A stretch of 64,000 nucleotides of DNA from Methylobacillus arboreus (GTDB lineage Bacteria; Pseudomonadota; Gammaproteobacteria; Burkholderiales; Methylophilaceae), in assembly GCF_020532725.1 (NCBI RefSeq), contig NZ_JAJAVC010000011.1:470448-534447 (forward strand), in the 5' to 3' direction. Of this stretch, positions 1-9,200 are shown in pieces. Both the position numbers and the translations under genes were made by a program. Below the pieces are notes generated by a model, which was given only the letters and a program-made list of their open reading frames with translations, did no database searches and was not told the DNA's origin. The stretch's first letter is position 1. The number at the start of each line of letters is the position of its first letter.

Positions 1-204
1 ACCGAGCATACTGGTGATTGCGCATTTGGCGGGCTGGTACATTTTTATGTGCCGGATGTCGATGCGGTGCACCTTGAGTTTCAGCAACAGGGGCTACACA
101 TCACCGAACCTCCCGGCAATGATCTTGGCCCTACTGTGCGCAATATGCTCATGGTCGATCCCGATGGCAACCGCTTGAGTTTTATCACGGTTTCCTGCGA
201 GTGA
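1..204 (+). CDS. VOC/glyoxalase-like protein, 3' end only
   Basis: The window opens inside this gene; the last 67 codons and a TGA stop are visible in frame 1. The fragment has the pattern of a vicinal-oxygen-chelate domain end: a strand with VHFYVPDVDA, a helix, and near the C-terminus NMLMVDPDGNRLSF, where such proteins usually carry 'D.DGN...F'. That signature is common to glyoxalase I, bleomycin-resistance and related proteins, so the substrate cannot be told. The N-terminal half with the first metal ligand lies outside the window. Confidence 0.7.
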   Translation, partial: TEHTGDCAFGGLVHFYVPDVDAVHLEFQQQGLHITEPPGNDLGPTVRNMLMVDPDGNRLSFITVSCE

Positions 205-301
205 TTTAAACTTTCTTTACCAAATGCATTTGTCTTTTTTGAGTCCCACCTGCAGGTTTGGCCTCCAGCGTTTAGAATCCTGATTTTGTTTGATGGTCAA
301 T

Positions 302-637
302 ATGATGCAAAACTGGATTTATCTTTCCATTGCAATTCTCAGTGAAGTGATTGCGACTTCAGCGCTTAACGCCAGTGAAGGGTTTACTAGGCCGGTGCCT
401 AGTATTTTGGTGGTGGTAGGGTATCTGCTGGCATTCTATTTCCTCTCCCTTACCTTGCGCACCATTCCCGTGGGTGTGGCCTATGCGATCTGGTCTGGCC
501 TGGGGATTATATTGATCTCGGTAGTCGCTGCCGTGTTGTATGGGCAAAAGCTGGATTTTGCCGCGATGATGGGGATGGCGTTGATTGTTGCAGGGGTGAT
601 TGTCATGAACCTGTTTTCCAAAACGCTTGGGCATTAG
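302..637 (+). CDS. Small multidrug resistance (SMR) family transporter
   Basis: A four-helix inner-membrane drug/proton antiporter of the EmrE/QacE type, about 111 residues, the usual length. The first helix holds the essential glutamate in [10 protein letters not shown], followed by SEGFTRP, and helix 3 has the signature [13 protein letters not shown] followed by GIILIS. These match EmrE closely, so a typical SMR pump is likely rather than a SugE-type guanidinium exporter. Start codons are ambiguous: TTG 290, ATG 293, 302 and 305 are all in frame with no clear Shine-Dalgarno; 302 or 305 gives the usual N-terminus directly before MQNWIYL. It stands alone. Confidence 0.85.
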   Translation: MMQNWIYLSIAILSEVIATSALNASEGFTRPVPSILVVVGYLLAFYFLSLTLRTIPVGVAYAIWSGLGIILISVVAAVLYGQKLDFAAMMGMALIVAGVIVMNLFSKTLGH

Positions 638-727
638 AATTTTCACATCAGGCAAGAGCGAATTTGCCGAGGCACAGGCATCAATGTCATATGCTAAGCC
701 CCAATATCGAATTTGAAAGGAACAAGT

Positions 728-1123
728 ATGGCAGCACCCTGGTTAGCCGTCGTTTTGAAAAGTGTCCCTTGGGTCGAGGTTATACGGCGTGCGCCGGACA
801 TCGCGGATGGTGCTAGAAAGTTCTGGCAGGCAGTCTCAGGCAAGCCGGTACAGGTACCGCCAATTTATGATGTGCCTTATGACGAACTTAAAAGCGATGA
901 GGACAAGGATGCTCGCATCCAGGCGCTCGAAGGCAGGGTAGAGGAGTTGCACAGGCAAATGTTTGAATCTTCCCAGCTGATCAAGAACCTGGCAGACCAG
1001 AATGCCCTGTTAGTGGCCAAGATCGAGGATAACCGCCGACGTGTAGCCAGGCTTTCTCGTATTGTTCTGGTGCTGACTGTTGCAGCCGTAGCGCTGGCTT
1101 TCTGGCTCTGGAGAGTGCAGTAG
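728..1123 (+). CDS. Hypothetical coiled-coil protein with C-terminal membrane anchor
   Basis: Not recognised as a named family. The start at ATG 728 is preceded by GAAAGGA at good spacing, better than the upstream in-frame start at 713. The 131-residue product has an N-terminal part with hydrophobic helices (MAAPWLAVVLKSVPWVEV), an acidic middle (DELKSDEDKDARIQALEGRVEELHRQM) with heptad character over roughly residues 60-105, and a single membrane segment near the end (IVLVLTVAAVALAFWLW). It would be a tail-anchored inner-membrane protein with a cytoplasmic coiled coil. It converges on the cyclase gene that follows. Confidence 0.6.
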   Translation: MAAPWLAVVLKSVPWVEVIRRAPDIADGARKFWQAVSGKPVQVPPIYDVPYDELKSDEDKDARIQALEGRVEELHRQMFESSQLIKNLADQNALLVAKIEDNRRRVARLSRIVLVLTVAAVALAFWLWRVQ

Positions 1124-1147
1124 ATTGATCAATAATACTTAGGTTTG

Positions 1148-2323
1148 TTACGCCGGCTGTACCGATGTCACCCGGTTACGGCCGCTGTGTTTGGATTGAT
1201 AAAGCGCTGCATCAGCCTGTTCAATAAGCTTTTGCAGTGAATGCGGCAGGGTATCGGATTGCGTGACAGCTATGCCTATGCTCAGCGTTGGCATGATGTC
1301 AGTATTTTTGAGCTTGGTTGCCGCATGGGCAAAAGCTTTTTGCAACCGTTCAGCTACTTCATAGCCTTGCTTCTCGCCGCTTCCTGGCAAGATAATCACG
1401 AATTCATCCCCACCCTGGCGTGCAAACAGGTCCGAGCCGCGCAACTGGGTGTGCACCATGTCGGCGAAACTGCGCAGCAATTGGTCGCCATAGGCATGGC
1501 CAAGCTTGTCATTGACCTGCTTGAAGTGATCAATATCCACTAGCAGCAACGATGTTGTGGCGTGGGTATCAGAGCGGCGGCGTAGCGCATTGTTTTCGAC
1601 GGCGGCATTCAATCCCGCCCGGTTGAGAGCAGCGGTCAGCGGGTCGCGCAATGCACGCCCGATCCAGTTGCGGTTGATGCGTTCCATGATCATGAGCAGC
1701 ATCGACATATTCCACAATGGCGCGATAGTCGCTGCCAGGAGAATCATCCACATATTCATGCCGCCGGGCGCAAATATCGTGTCACCCCCTAACTGGTCAG
1801 TCAGCCCTGCCAGGATACGCAGGCCGAAAGAGAGGGCGACGAAGGTAAATATTCCTGAAACCAGATAGGCCGCGCTTATATCCTCTTCCTGCGCAATATT
1901 TCTCGTAATCTTTGCTATGTTGATGGCATAGAAGCCGCAGGCGATGGCGGTCAGGATAGTGCGTTCGGTATAGTAATGGTTTGAATCCTGCAGCAGCATG
2001 AGCAACACACCCAGCAACCCCAGGAACAATGCATGTGGTTTCCATGATATCTGCCTTTGTTGCAGGTGGTGTGTGGTGGTCATCAAGAGAAAGTAGCCGA
2101 GGATGGCGAGCATGTTGGCCATCACGATGCTGTAAAAGTTCGGGATCAGGTCACGGAACGTGAGTAGCAGAATGCCGCCTCCTGTCGCCAGATTGCTGAT
2201 TCCCCAGTATTGCAGCCAGCGATCAAAACGGCCTGTCAGGGACAGCGCTACCAGCACCATCCCTGTGGTGGTGGCTAGCAGCCCGAGGACGAAATAAAGG
2301 GTTTTGACATCAAGTTGCAGCAT
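1148..2323 (-). CDS. Membrane-bound diguanylate cyclase (GGDEF)
   Basis: Makes cyclic di-GMP from two GTP. The first ~200 residues contain about seven hydrophobic helices, forming a membrane sensor module of unknown ligand. The C-terminal GGDEF domain has the phosphate-contacting LLLVDIDHFKQVND, the active site QGGDEFVIIL near residue 305, and an RGSD motif five residues before GGDEF. That RxxD is the allosteric I-site, so product inhibition is expected. No EAL domain is present. The gene is convergent with the coiled-coil protein and divergent from purL. The start at 2323 lacks a strong ribosome binding site. Confidence 0.88.
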   Translation of the reverse strand: MLQLDVKTLYFVLGLLATTTGMVLVALSLTGRFDRWLQYWGISNLATGGGILLLTFRDLIPNFYSIVMANMLAILGYFLLMTTTHHLQQRQISWKPHALFLGLLGVLLMLLQDSNHYYTERTILTAIACGFYAINIAKITRNIAQEEDISAAYLVSGIFTFVALSFGLRILAGLTDQLGGDTIFAPGGMNMWMILLAATIAPLWNMSMLLMIMERINRNWIGRALRDPLTAALNRAGLNAAVENNALRRRSDTHATTSLLLVDIDHFKQVNDKLGHAYGDQLLRSFADMVHTQLRGSDLFARQGGDEFVIILPGSGEKQGYEVAERLQKAFAHAATKLKNTDIMPTLSIGIAVTQSDTLPHSLQKLIEQADAALYQSKHSGRNRVTSVQPA

Positions 2324-2452
2324 CTAGTGGGTAATAGGCCTATCAAGAGTAGGAGATTATAGCGAAACTGCAAAATGTAAAGACAGGAAACATTTTAGAA
2401 AAATTGCCGAACGTGAGATTGGTTGATTACATTATTTTTCTTCAAAAAGCGG

Positions 2453-2501
2453 GATGATTTTGACGTCTTTAGGACGTTGGGCAAGCATGGAGAAAATCAT
2501 C
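2453..2501. repeat. Nested inverted repeat between the GGDEF gene and purL
   Basis: The 280-base gap between the divergent cyclase and purL holds two nested inverted repeats: an outer pair GATGATTTT (2453-2461) / AAAATCATC (2493-2501) and an inner pair ACGTC (2463-2467) / GACGT (2473-2477). No T-run follows, so a terminator is unlikely. It lies about 100 bases before the purL start, where a purine-type operator or a leader structure could sit. Its function is not known. Confidence 0.4.
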
Positions 2502-2602
2502 AAGTAAAAAAGTGAGTATTCCGATTTTTACCAGAGCATGAAAGGATAGGCGCAGGCATATTCTGGTAAAATTCCACTTTTGCCAACACTTTGAATTTCT
2601 TC

Positions 2603-5600
2603 ATGTCCAGCCAAATGATCAGTTTTCGTGGCAGTGCCGCTTTATCTCCTTTCCGTCTTGAAAAAATCCTCAGCGCACTGAAAATTGCCGCGCCGCGCAT
2701 TAGCCACCTGTATGCTGAATTCTGGCACTTTGCCTGGTCTGACGTAGCCCTGACTGAAGCCCAGGAGCAGACGCTTAGGCAGATCTTGACTTACGGCCCG
2801 CGGCTGGATGAGGAAATCCCGGCAGGCGAACTGTTCTTGGTGACTCCACGTCCAGGGACAATTTCGCCATGGTCGTCTCGCGCTACGGATATTGCGCGAC
2901 ACTGTGGGTTGGAAGCCATACAGCGCCTGGAGCGCGGCGTGGCCTATTATGCAACGACTGCCGATGGTAGTCCGCTGACAGATGCGGAAAAACTCGCTTT
3001 GCGTCCGCTGATTCACGACCGTATGACCGAATCTGTATTTGCGGACCTGGCTGACGCGCAAAAGCTGTATCACACAGCCGAGCCCGCGCCCCTGTCCAGC
3101 GTCGATATCCTGGGTGGCGGCAAGGCGGCATTGGATGCCGCCAATTCAGAGATGGGCCTGGCCTTGTCGCCTGACGAGGTGGATTACCTGGTGGAAAATT
3201 TCCAGCGCATGGGCCGCAATCCGACCGATGTCGAGTTGATGATGTTCGCCCAGGCCAATTCGGAGCACTGTAGGCACAAGATTTTTAATGCGGACTGGGT
3301 GATTGATGGCGTAGAACAGGCGCAATCGCTGTTCGGCATGATACGCAACACGCACAAGCTCAATCCAGGCAAGACCGTGGTGGCTTACTCTGACAATGCC
3401 TCTATTGTGCAAGGCGAGAAAACCAGGCGTTTTTATCCGCAGACCGACGGCAGCTATGGTTTTGTCGAGGAGGATATGCATTTCCTCATGAAAGTGGAAA
3501 CCCATAACCATCCTACCGCGATTTCGCCGTTTGCCGGCGCTGCTACCGGTGCCGGCGGCGAAATCCGCGATGAGGGTGCGACTGGCTCAGGCTCCAAGCC
3601 CAAGGCCGGCCTCACCGGCTTTTCAGTTTCCAACCTCAATATCCCCGGTTTCAAGCAACCGTGGGAGCAGGATAACGGCAAGCCTGCGCGTATCGCCTCG
3701 CCATTGCAGATCATGGTGGATGGCCCATTGGGCGGCGCTGCCTACAACAATGAATTTGGCCGTCCTAATATCGCGGGTTATTTCCGCACCCTTGAAATCG
3801 AGGCTGCGGATGAAATCCGCGGCTACCACAAGCCCATCATGTTGGCGGGCGGCGTGGGCAATATCTCTGCCAAGCACTCTAAGAAGAACCCGATTCCGCC
3901 GGGTGCCGCCCTGATCCAACTGGGCGGCCCCGCCATGCTGATCGGCCTGGGCGGCGGGGCGGCGTCGAGTATGGATACTGGTGCCAATACCGAGAACCTG
4001 GATTTTGATTCGGTCCAGCGCGGCAACCCGGAGCTGGAGCGCCGTGCGCAGGAGGTGATCGACCGCTGCTGGCAGTTGGGCGACAAGAATCCCATCCTTA
4101 GTATCCATGACGTGGGTGCTGGCGGTATTTCCAATGCCTTTCCCGAGCTGGTGAACGATGCTGGCGTTGGCGCCAGGTTCCAGCTGCGCGACGTGCACAA
4201 TGAAGAGCCGGGCATGGCTCCGCGTGAAATCTGGAGCAACGAGGCACAAGAACGTTATGTGATGGCCGTGCGCAAGGAGGACTTGCCGCTGATTGCCGAG
4301 ATTTGCGAGCGCGAGCGCTGCCCGTTTGCCGTGGTGGGGAAGGCGACCGAAGAGCGGCGCCTGACCGTAGCGGACAGCCATTTCAACAACAACCCGGTGG
4401 ATATGGAGCTTTCGGTATTGCTGGGTAAGCCGCCCAAGATGACACGCGATGTAAAACATGTCACACGGGAGCTGGCAGGGTTCGACCACTCGAAAATCGA
4501 CTTGCGGCAAGCGGCAGAGCGCGTATTGCGCTTGCCTGGGGTGGCTGACAAGACCTTCCTGATTACCATTGGCGACCGCAGTGTGACCGGCCTGGTTGCG
4601 CGCGACCAGATGGTAGGGCCATGGCAAGTGCCTGTGGCGGATGTGGCAGTGACGCTGGCAGGCTATGAAACCTATCGCGGCGAGGCTTTTGCCATAGGCG
4701 AGAAGGCGCCGCTGGCGCTGATTGACGGTCCTGCCTCAGGCCGCATGGCAATTGGGGAATCCATTACCAATATTGCCGCCAGCCTGGTTGACGACATCAG
4801 CGAACTGAAGCTCTCTGCCAACTGGATGGCCCCGGCCGGGCATCCGGGCGAGGATGCGGCCTTGTTTGATACTGTCAAGGCGGTCGGCATGGAGCTTTGC
4901 CCGGCCCTGGGCATCAGCATTCCGGTGGGCAAGGATTCCATGTCCATGAAAACCGTGTGGGATGAGGGCGGAGAGAAAAAAGCCGTTACTTCCCCCATCT
5001 CACTGGTAGTGACTGCCTTCGCACCCACGCCGGATGCGCGCAAAACACTGACACCGCAATTGCGCACAGACCTGGGCGATACCAAGTTGTTGTTAATCGA
5101 TCTGGGTGCAGGCAAGAACCGTCTGGGCGGTTCCGCGCTGGCACAGGTCTATGGCGCGGTGGGCAATGTAGCGCCTGACGTTGATGATGCCACCAGCCTC
5201 AAGGCATTCTTCGACAGTGTGCAGAAGCTCAACCGTGAAGGAAAATTGCTTGCCTATCATGACCGTTCCGACGGCGGCCTGTTCTCCACCGTGGTGGAAA
5301 TGGCGTTTGCCGGGCGTTGTGGCCTGGATATTGATATTACCAGCCTGGGCGAGGATGCCGTAGCCGCGCTCTATAACGAGGAGCTGGGCGCAGTGCTGCA
5401 AGTGCGCGCAACTGAAGCGGATGCGATTGTGGCCGAACTCAAGCCGCAACTGGGCGGGTTGGTGCACGTGATTGGCACGCCTGCCGATCATGGCGATATC
5501 CGCATCCACCAGGATGGCCGCGTAGTCTTTGCCGAAAGCCGCGTGGCCTTGCACCGTGCCTGGTCCGAGACGACTTACCAGATGCAGAAACTGCGCGACA

Positions 5601-6496
5601 ATCCGCAATGCGCGCAACAGGAATACGACCGCATCCTGGATGAAAAAGATGTCGGCTTGCACGCCAAGCTGAGCTTCGACCCGGCTGAGAATATCTCGGC
5701 GCCTTACATCACCAGCGGCATCAAGCCCAAGATGGCTATCCTGCGCGAGCAGGGCGTCAACGGCCAGGTGGAAATGGCGGCGGCGTTTGATCGTGCTGGT
5801 TTCCAGGCGCATGACGTGCATATGAGCGACATCATCAGCGGCCGCGTCAGCCTTAAGGATTTTGCAGGTTTTGTCGCCTGTGGCGGCTTTTCCTACGGTG
5901 ACGTGCTGGGCGCGGGCGAGGGCTGGGCCAAGTCCATCCTGTTCAACCAGCGTGCACGGGAGGAATTCTCGGCTTTCTTCCAGCGCAACGACTCATTTGC
6001 CTTAGGCGTCTGTAACGGCTGCCAGATGATGAGCAATCTGCACAGCATTATTCCCGGCGCTGAAAACTGGCCGCATTTCGTGCGTAACCGCTCCGAGCAA
6101 TTCGAGGCGCGGGTGGCCATGGTGGAGGTGATGGAGTCGCCTTCGCTGTTCTTCAATGGCATGGAGGGAAGCCGCATGCCGATTGCCGTGGCGCATGGTG
6201 AAGGCTATGCCGAATTTGCCGATGAGGCTGCACAACAGCGCGTCTTGGCAGGAAGCTTGGTGACCTTGCGCTATGTCGATAACAGCGGGGTTTCTACCGA
6301 GGTTTATCCATTCAATCCGAATGGCTCGCCTCAGGGGATTACCGGCCTGACTACCCCTGATGGCCGTTTCAGTATTATGATGCCTCATCCTGAACGGGTT
6401 TTCCGTGCAGTGCAGCATTCATGGCATCCTGATGGCTGGGGTGAAGATGGCCCATGGATTCGTATGTTCCGCAACGCCAGGAGGTTTATCGGCTAA
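2603..6496 (+). CDS. purL: Phosphoribosylformylglycinamidine synthase
   Basis: Catalyses the ATP- and glutamine-dependent conversion of FGAR to FGAM in purine synthesis. This is the large single-chain form (about 1297 residues) of Gram-negative bacteria. The N-terminal PurS-like region begins [16 protein letters not shown] and continues with [13 protein letters not shown]. Two AIRS-type halves follow ([36 protein letters not shown]). The C-terminal glutaminase has its nucleophile in [12 protein letters not shown] and the catalytic His-Glu in PHPERVFR. The N-terminus of relatives fits a start at ATG 2603 or 2615; the TTG at 2591 is less likely. Monocistronic. Confidence 0.96.
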   Translation: MSSQMISFRGSAALSPFRLEKILSALKIAAPRISHLYAEFWHFAWSDVALTEAQEQTLRQILTYGPRLDEEIPAGELFLVTPRPGTISPWSSRATDIARHCGLEAIQRLERGVAYYATTADGSPLTDAEKLALRPLIHDRMTESVFADLADAQKLYHTAEPAPLSSVDILGGGKAALDAANSEMGLALSPDEVDYLVENFQRMGRNPTDVELMMFAQANSEHCRHKIFNADWVIDGVEQAQSLFGMIRNTHKLNPGKTVVAYSDNASIVQGEKTRRFYPQTDGSYGFVEEDMHFLMKVETHNHPTAISPFAGAATGAGGEIRDEGATGSGSKPKAGLTGFSVSNLNIPGFKQPWEQDNGKPARIASPLQIMVDGPLGGAAYNNEFGRPNIAGYFRTLEIEAADEIRGYHKPIMLAGGVGNISAKHSKKNPIPPGAALIQLGGPAMLIGLGGGAASSMDTGANTENLDFDSVQRGNPELERRAQEVIDRCWQLGDKNPILSIHDVGAGGISNAFPELVNDAGVGARFQLRDVHNEEPGMAPREIWSNEAQERYVMAVRKEDLPLIAEICERERCPFAVVGKATEERRLTVADSHFNNNPVDMELSVLLGKPPKMTRDVKHVTRELAGFDHSKIDLRQAAERVLRLPGVADKTFLITIGDRSVTGLVARDQMVGPWQVPVADVAVTLAGYETYRGEAFAIGEKAPLALIDGPASGRMAIGESITNIAASLVDDISELKLSANWMAPAGHPGEDAALFDTVKAVGMELCPALGISIPVGKDSMSMKTVWDEGGEKKAVTSPISLVVTAFAPTPDARKTLTPQLRTDLGDTKLLLIDLGAGKNRLGGSALAQVYGAVGNVAPDVDDATSLKAFFDSVQKLNREGKLLAYHDRSDGGLFSTVVEMAFAGRCGLDIDITSLGEDAVAALYNEELGAVLQVRATEADAIVAELKPQLGGLVHVIGTPADHGDIRIHQDGRVVFAESRVALHRAWSETTYQMQKLRDNPQCAQQEYDRILDEKDVGLHAKLSFDPAENISAPYITSGIKPKMAILREQGVNGQVEMAAAFDRAGFQAHDVHMSDIISGRVSLKDFAGFVACGGFSYGDVLGAGEGWAKSILFNQRAREEFSAFFQRNDSFALGVCNGCQMMSNLHSIIPGAENWPHFVRNRSEQFEARVAMVEVMESPSLFFNGMEGSRMPIAVAHGEGYAEFADEAAQQRVLAGSLVTLRYVDNSGVSTEVYPFNPNGSPQGITGLTTPDGRFSIMMPHPERVFRAVQHSWHPDGWGEDGPWIRMFRNARRFIG

Positions 6497-6539
6497 GCGG
6501 TCAGCAACGATGCAAGATGTGCGTTAGGCTAGTCGGGCA

Positions 6540-6557
6540 AAGATGGCGTGCCATCTT
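6540..6557 (+). terminator. Possible hairpin after purL
   Basis: A perfect inverted repeat, AAGATGGC / GCCATCTT separated by GT, lies 44 bases after the purL stop. It could end purL transcription, but only a weak T content follows, so factor-independent termination is uncertain. Confidence 0.35.
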
Positions 6558-6621
6558 ACCCTGCAGTCTTAACAATAATAAGCACACTTAAAATTAATGA
6601 TGATTACTATGGAGAAGTAGC

Positions 6622-7101
6622 ATGAAAAAGATGTTGAAAGTTATCCTGGCAACGTTGGTGCTGGGCTGGGCTGTTATGGCGCATGCCGAGGATCCTCAGG
6701 TGGAATACACCGATGCCATTGGCAAAGGCGACCTGAAGGTGGTGAAGAAGTACTTCAATAACCCCTATGCCGTGAATGAATTGTTTTTTGCCTGGACTGG
6801 ACTGGAGATTGCTGCCAACAAGGGCCAGCTGAAAGTGGTCAAGTTTTTCGTCGAGAATGGCGCGGACGTGAACTACAAGCACCCGATCACCAAGATGACC
6901 GCATTGCACCTGGCTGCCTATCAGGGCAACAAGGAAGTCGTCAAATACCTGATCGACCATGGCGCTGATGTGAATGCGAAGTTGCGCGGTAATGTTTCCA
7001 TCATTCGCGCCTTGAAGGATGAAGGCCGTACTGACATGGTGGAGTTTCTGACTGCGGCTGGCGCCAAGAATGACGGCTGCCAGGAAGAAAAGTGCCATTG
7101 A
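6622..7101 (+). CDS. Exported ankyrin-repeat protein
   Basis: A 159-residue protein with a clear Sec signal peptide (MKKMLKVILATLVLGWAVMAHA, cleavage after AHA) followed by ankyrin repeats. The repeats are recognisable from GLEIAANKGQLKVVKFFVENGADVN, TALHLAAYQGNKEVVKYLIDHGADVN and the degenerate SIIRALKDEGRTDMVEFLTAAGA, about three to four units. The C-terminus DGCQEEKCH carries two cysteines. A periplasmic protein-binding role is likely, partner unknown. GGAGAAGTAGC precedes the ATG. It appears monocistronic. Confidence 0.85.
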   Translation: MKKMLKVILATLVLGWAVMAHAEDPQVEYTDAIGKGDLKVVKKYFNNPYAVNELFFAWTGLEIAANKGQLKVVKFFVENGADVNYKHPITKMTALHLAAYQGNKEVVKYLIDHGADVNAKLRGNVSIIRALKDEGRTDMVEFLTAAGAKNDGCQEEKCH

Positions 7102-7161
7102 TCTAAGGTTTATTCCTGTGTTATTCGGGTCAGGCATGAGAAATGCCTTTCACGGTTTTGC

Positions 7162-7184
7162 AATGCCGGACTTGTTCCGGCATT
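7162..7184 (+). terminator. Hairpin after the ankyrin gene
   Basis: AATGCCGGA (7162-7170) and TCCGGCATT (7176-7184) form a nine-base-pair stem with a five-base loop, 60 bases after the ankyrin stop. The T-run is poor, so it may be a weak terminator or a processing site. Confidence 0.4.
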
Positions 7185-7273
7185 TGCATATCTACTCCCC
7201 CATCAGGGAACCTATATTCAATCCCAGGCTCGTAATATCTGGTCATCCGTCTTAATTTGAAATGGGGGAGCTT

Positions 7274-8488
7274 ATGTGGAAATCGAGGTTGCCGGTCAAT
7301 GTGTTGCCTGCGATGGTTGCCAGCGCTGCGCTGATGGCATGCACCACAGTGGCAGCAGTCAGCAAGGCGCCGGAGGATATTGCCAGCAGCCTGAAGCTGC
7401 CACCAGGGTTCAAGATCAATACCTTTGCTAAGCTCAACCCTGCCAAGGGCGACTATTTCCGTGGCCCGCGTTTCATGGCGTTTGGCCCGGACGGCAATCT
7501 TTATCTTGCCAGCAGCGTCGATGATACGGTTTATATGTTGCCAGACCGTAACCATGATGGCGTAGCGGACGAGGTCGTGACCGCAGTGGACGGGCTGAAT
7601 GCGCCAAATAGCTTGGTATTCGTGGGTGATATCATGCTGGTTGCCAACCAGGATGGCGTGGTGCGTGTTGAAACCAAGGATGGCAAATGGCCTGCCCGCA
7701 AATTGACGCCGCTCATCAGCGGCCTGCCCACCGGCGGCCACACGCTCAAGACGATCAAGCTGGGGCCGGATAATCACCTTTACCTCAACGTCGGCTCCAG
7801 TTGCAACGTCTGTGTGGAAAAAGACCCGCTACGAGCCACCATTCTGCGGTACACGATTGACGGCAAGCCCGCAGGTGCTCCTGACGGCAGCGTGAGCGGC
7901 GCCAGGGGTGCCGTATGGGCCTCGGGCCTGCGTAACTCGCAAGGCTTGGCCTGGCATCCTGGCACCGGCGATTTCTATGCCACCAACAACGGGGCTGACA
8001 TGCGTTCCGAGACCAAGGGCGGCGCCATGAATGACGAACTGCCGCCGGAGCATATCAACCATATCGAGCCCGGCAAGCATTATGGTTGGCCGCATTGCTG
8101 GGGCAACCGCTTCACTGACCCGAATTTCCCTGGCAAGCCCGGCTTCTGCGCAACGACACAACCGCCTGCCATTACACTGCGCGCGCATTCCACGCCTATC
8201 GGCATTACCTTCCTCGACAAGACGGATTTCCCGGCTGAATACAAGCAGGATGCGATTGTGGCCTTACATGGTTCCTGGAACCGTGTCGAGCCGTACGGCT
8301 ACAAGCTGGTGCGCATCCGCTTCAAGGATGACAAGCCTGTGGCGGTGGAGGATTTCGTCACCGGCTGGCAAACCCGCAACAGTGCCTGGGGGCGTCCCGT
8401 GGACGTGATTACCGGGCCGGATGGAGCGCTGTATGTCTCGGATGACCGGGCAGGTTTGGTGTATCGTATTACCTACAATAAAAAATGA
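7274..8488 (+). CDS. Periplasmic PQQ-dependent sugar dehydrogenase-like (sorbosone dehydrogenase family)
   Basis: A six-bladed beta-propeller of the glucose/sorbosone dehydrogenase family. The start at ATG 7274 follows GGGGGAG by a few bases; the in-frame ATG at 7262 overlaps that site. The signal region ends near SAALMACTTVAA, and LMAC could be a lipobox, making it either lipoprotein or periplasmic. Supporting motifs are PDRNHDGVADEV (calcium-type loop), GGHTLKTIKLGPDNHLY (the His that acts as base in soluble glucose dehydrogenase), SCNVC, HINHIEPGKHYGWPHCWG and ALHGSWNR. The electron donor is unknown. It is followed after 18 bases by another exported protein and is probably cotranscribed with it. 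Confidence 0.8.
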   Translation: MWKSRLPVNVLPAMVASAALMACTTVAAVSKAPEDIASSLKLPPGFKINTFAKLNPAKGDYFRGPRFMAFGPDGNLYLASSVDDTVYMLPDRNHDGVADEVVTAVDGLNAPNSLVFVGDIMLVANQDGVVRVETKDGKWPARKLTPLISGLPTGGHTLKTIKLGPDNHLYLNVGSSCNVCVEKDPLRATILRYTIDGKPAGAPDGSVSGARGAVWASGLRNSQGLAWHPGTGDFYATNNGADMRSETKGGAMNDELPPEHINHIEPGKHYGWPHCWGNRFTDPNFPGKPGFCATTQPPAITLRAHSTPIGITFLDKTDFPAEYKQDAIVALHGSWNRVEPYGYKLVRIRFKDDKPVAVEDFVTGWQTRNSAWGRPVDVITGPDGALYVSDDRAGLVYRITYNKK

Positions 8489-8506
8489 CTACTTGAGGAT
8501 AATGCA

Positions 8507-9076
8507 ATGAAAAAACGAGTTCTGGGGCTGGCGGCGTTGCTGCTGGCAGCCAACCTGGCACATGCGGAGGCGCAACAGCCGACCAGCAAGGTCGTGGTGT
8601 ATATCAGTCCCTATGAATATACCAACGAGATCAAGCTCTGGCATTTCATGAAGGATTACTGGTTCGCCCAGGGGCCATTGGTCGAGCCGGTGCTGACTAA
8701 GACCTTGAGTGCCAAGCTGGGTGAAACCGTCGTGTGCGAGGCTGGCGTGACCGGTAATGTATTGCTCTGGGTGCAGCCGAAAATGTTCTACAACCCGCAC
8801 ATGCGTAATTTCTACGGCACGATCAAGGCCACGGTATACACCGGCGCTGGCAAGGCCATTGCCAGCTACACCGGGGAGTCGCGCTATAGCGGCGACCTGG
8901 ATATCCTGCCTGCCAACACCGTTCAGGCCACTTATGACCTGGCTATCCAGCAGGTAGCAGACAAGATGCAGGCCGACCCGGCCATCAAGAAGCTCATAGA
9001 CGAAGGCATTGCCAGCAGTGAGTCCTATACACCCTGTGCCATGATTGCCTTGCTGCCGGGTTTGCGTACGCCATAA
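8507..9076 (+). CDS. Hypothetical periplasmic protein
   Basis: Not recognised. The 189-residue product has a standard signal peptide (MKKRVLGLAALLLAANLAHAEA) and then a mixed alpha/beta sequence with two widely spaced cysteines (VVCEAGVTG and YTPCAMI) that could form a disulfide. It begins 18 bases after the PQQ-type dehydrogenase with its own GAGGAT ribosome binding site, suggesting an operon and perhaps a role as a periplasmic partner of that enzyme. That link rests only on position. Confidence 0.7.
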   Translation: MKKRVLGLAALLLAANLAHAEAQQPTSKVVVYISPYEYTNEIKLWHFMKDYWFAQGPLVEPVLTKTLSAKLGETVVCEAGVTGNVLLWVQPKMFYNPHMRNFYGTIKATVYTGAGKAIASYTGESRYSGDLDILPANTVQATYDLAIQQVADKMQADPAIKKLIDEGIASSESYTPCAMIALLPGLRTP

Positions 9077-9092
9077 CATCGTCATGACGGTG

Positions 9093-9128
9093 ATCTTGCG
9101 TGATCTCGAGGCCGGGATTACGCAAGAT
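9093..9128. repeat. Inverted repeat upstream of the MFS gene
   Basis: ATCTTGCGTGATC (9093-9105) pairs with GATTACGCAAGAT (9116-9128) with one mismatch, and the ten-base palindrome CGTCATGACG lies just before at 9080-9089. The repeats sit between the stop of the exported protein and the MFS start. They could form a terminator-like hairpin or an operator for the transporter. Confidence 0.4.
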
Positions 9129-9200
9129 GACGTATAGTGACGAGGCCGTCGCCATCATATATTGCCTGCTATTCCTTAAGCGCGCTAAGGCAGTAAATTC

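Noticed and set aside
3623-4627. 334-codon minus-strand open frame inside purL
   Set aside because: Antisense to conserved purL sequence; no motif.
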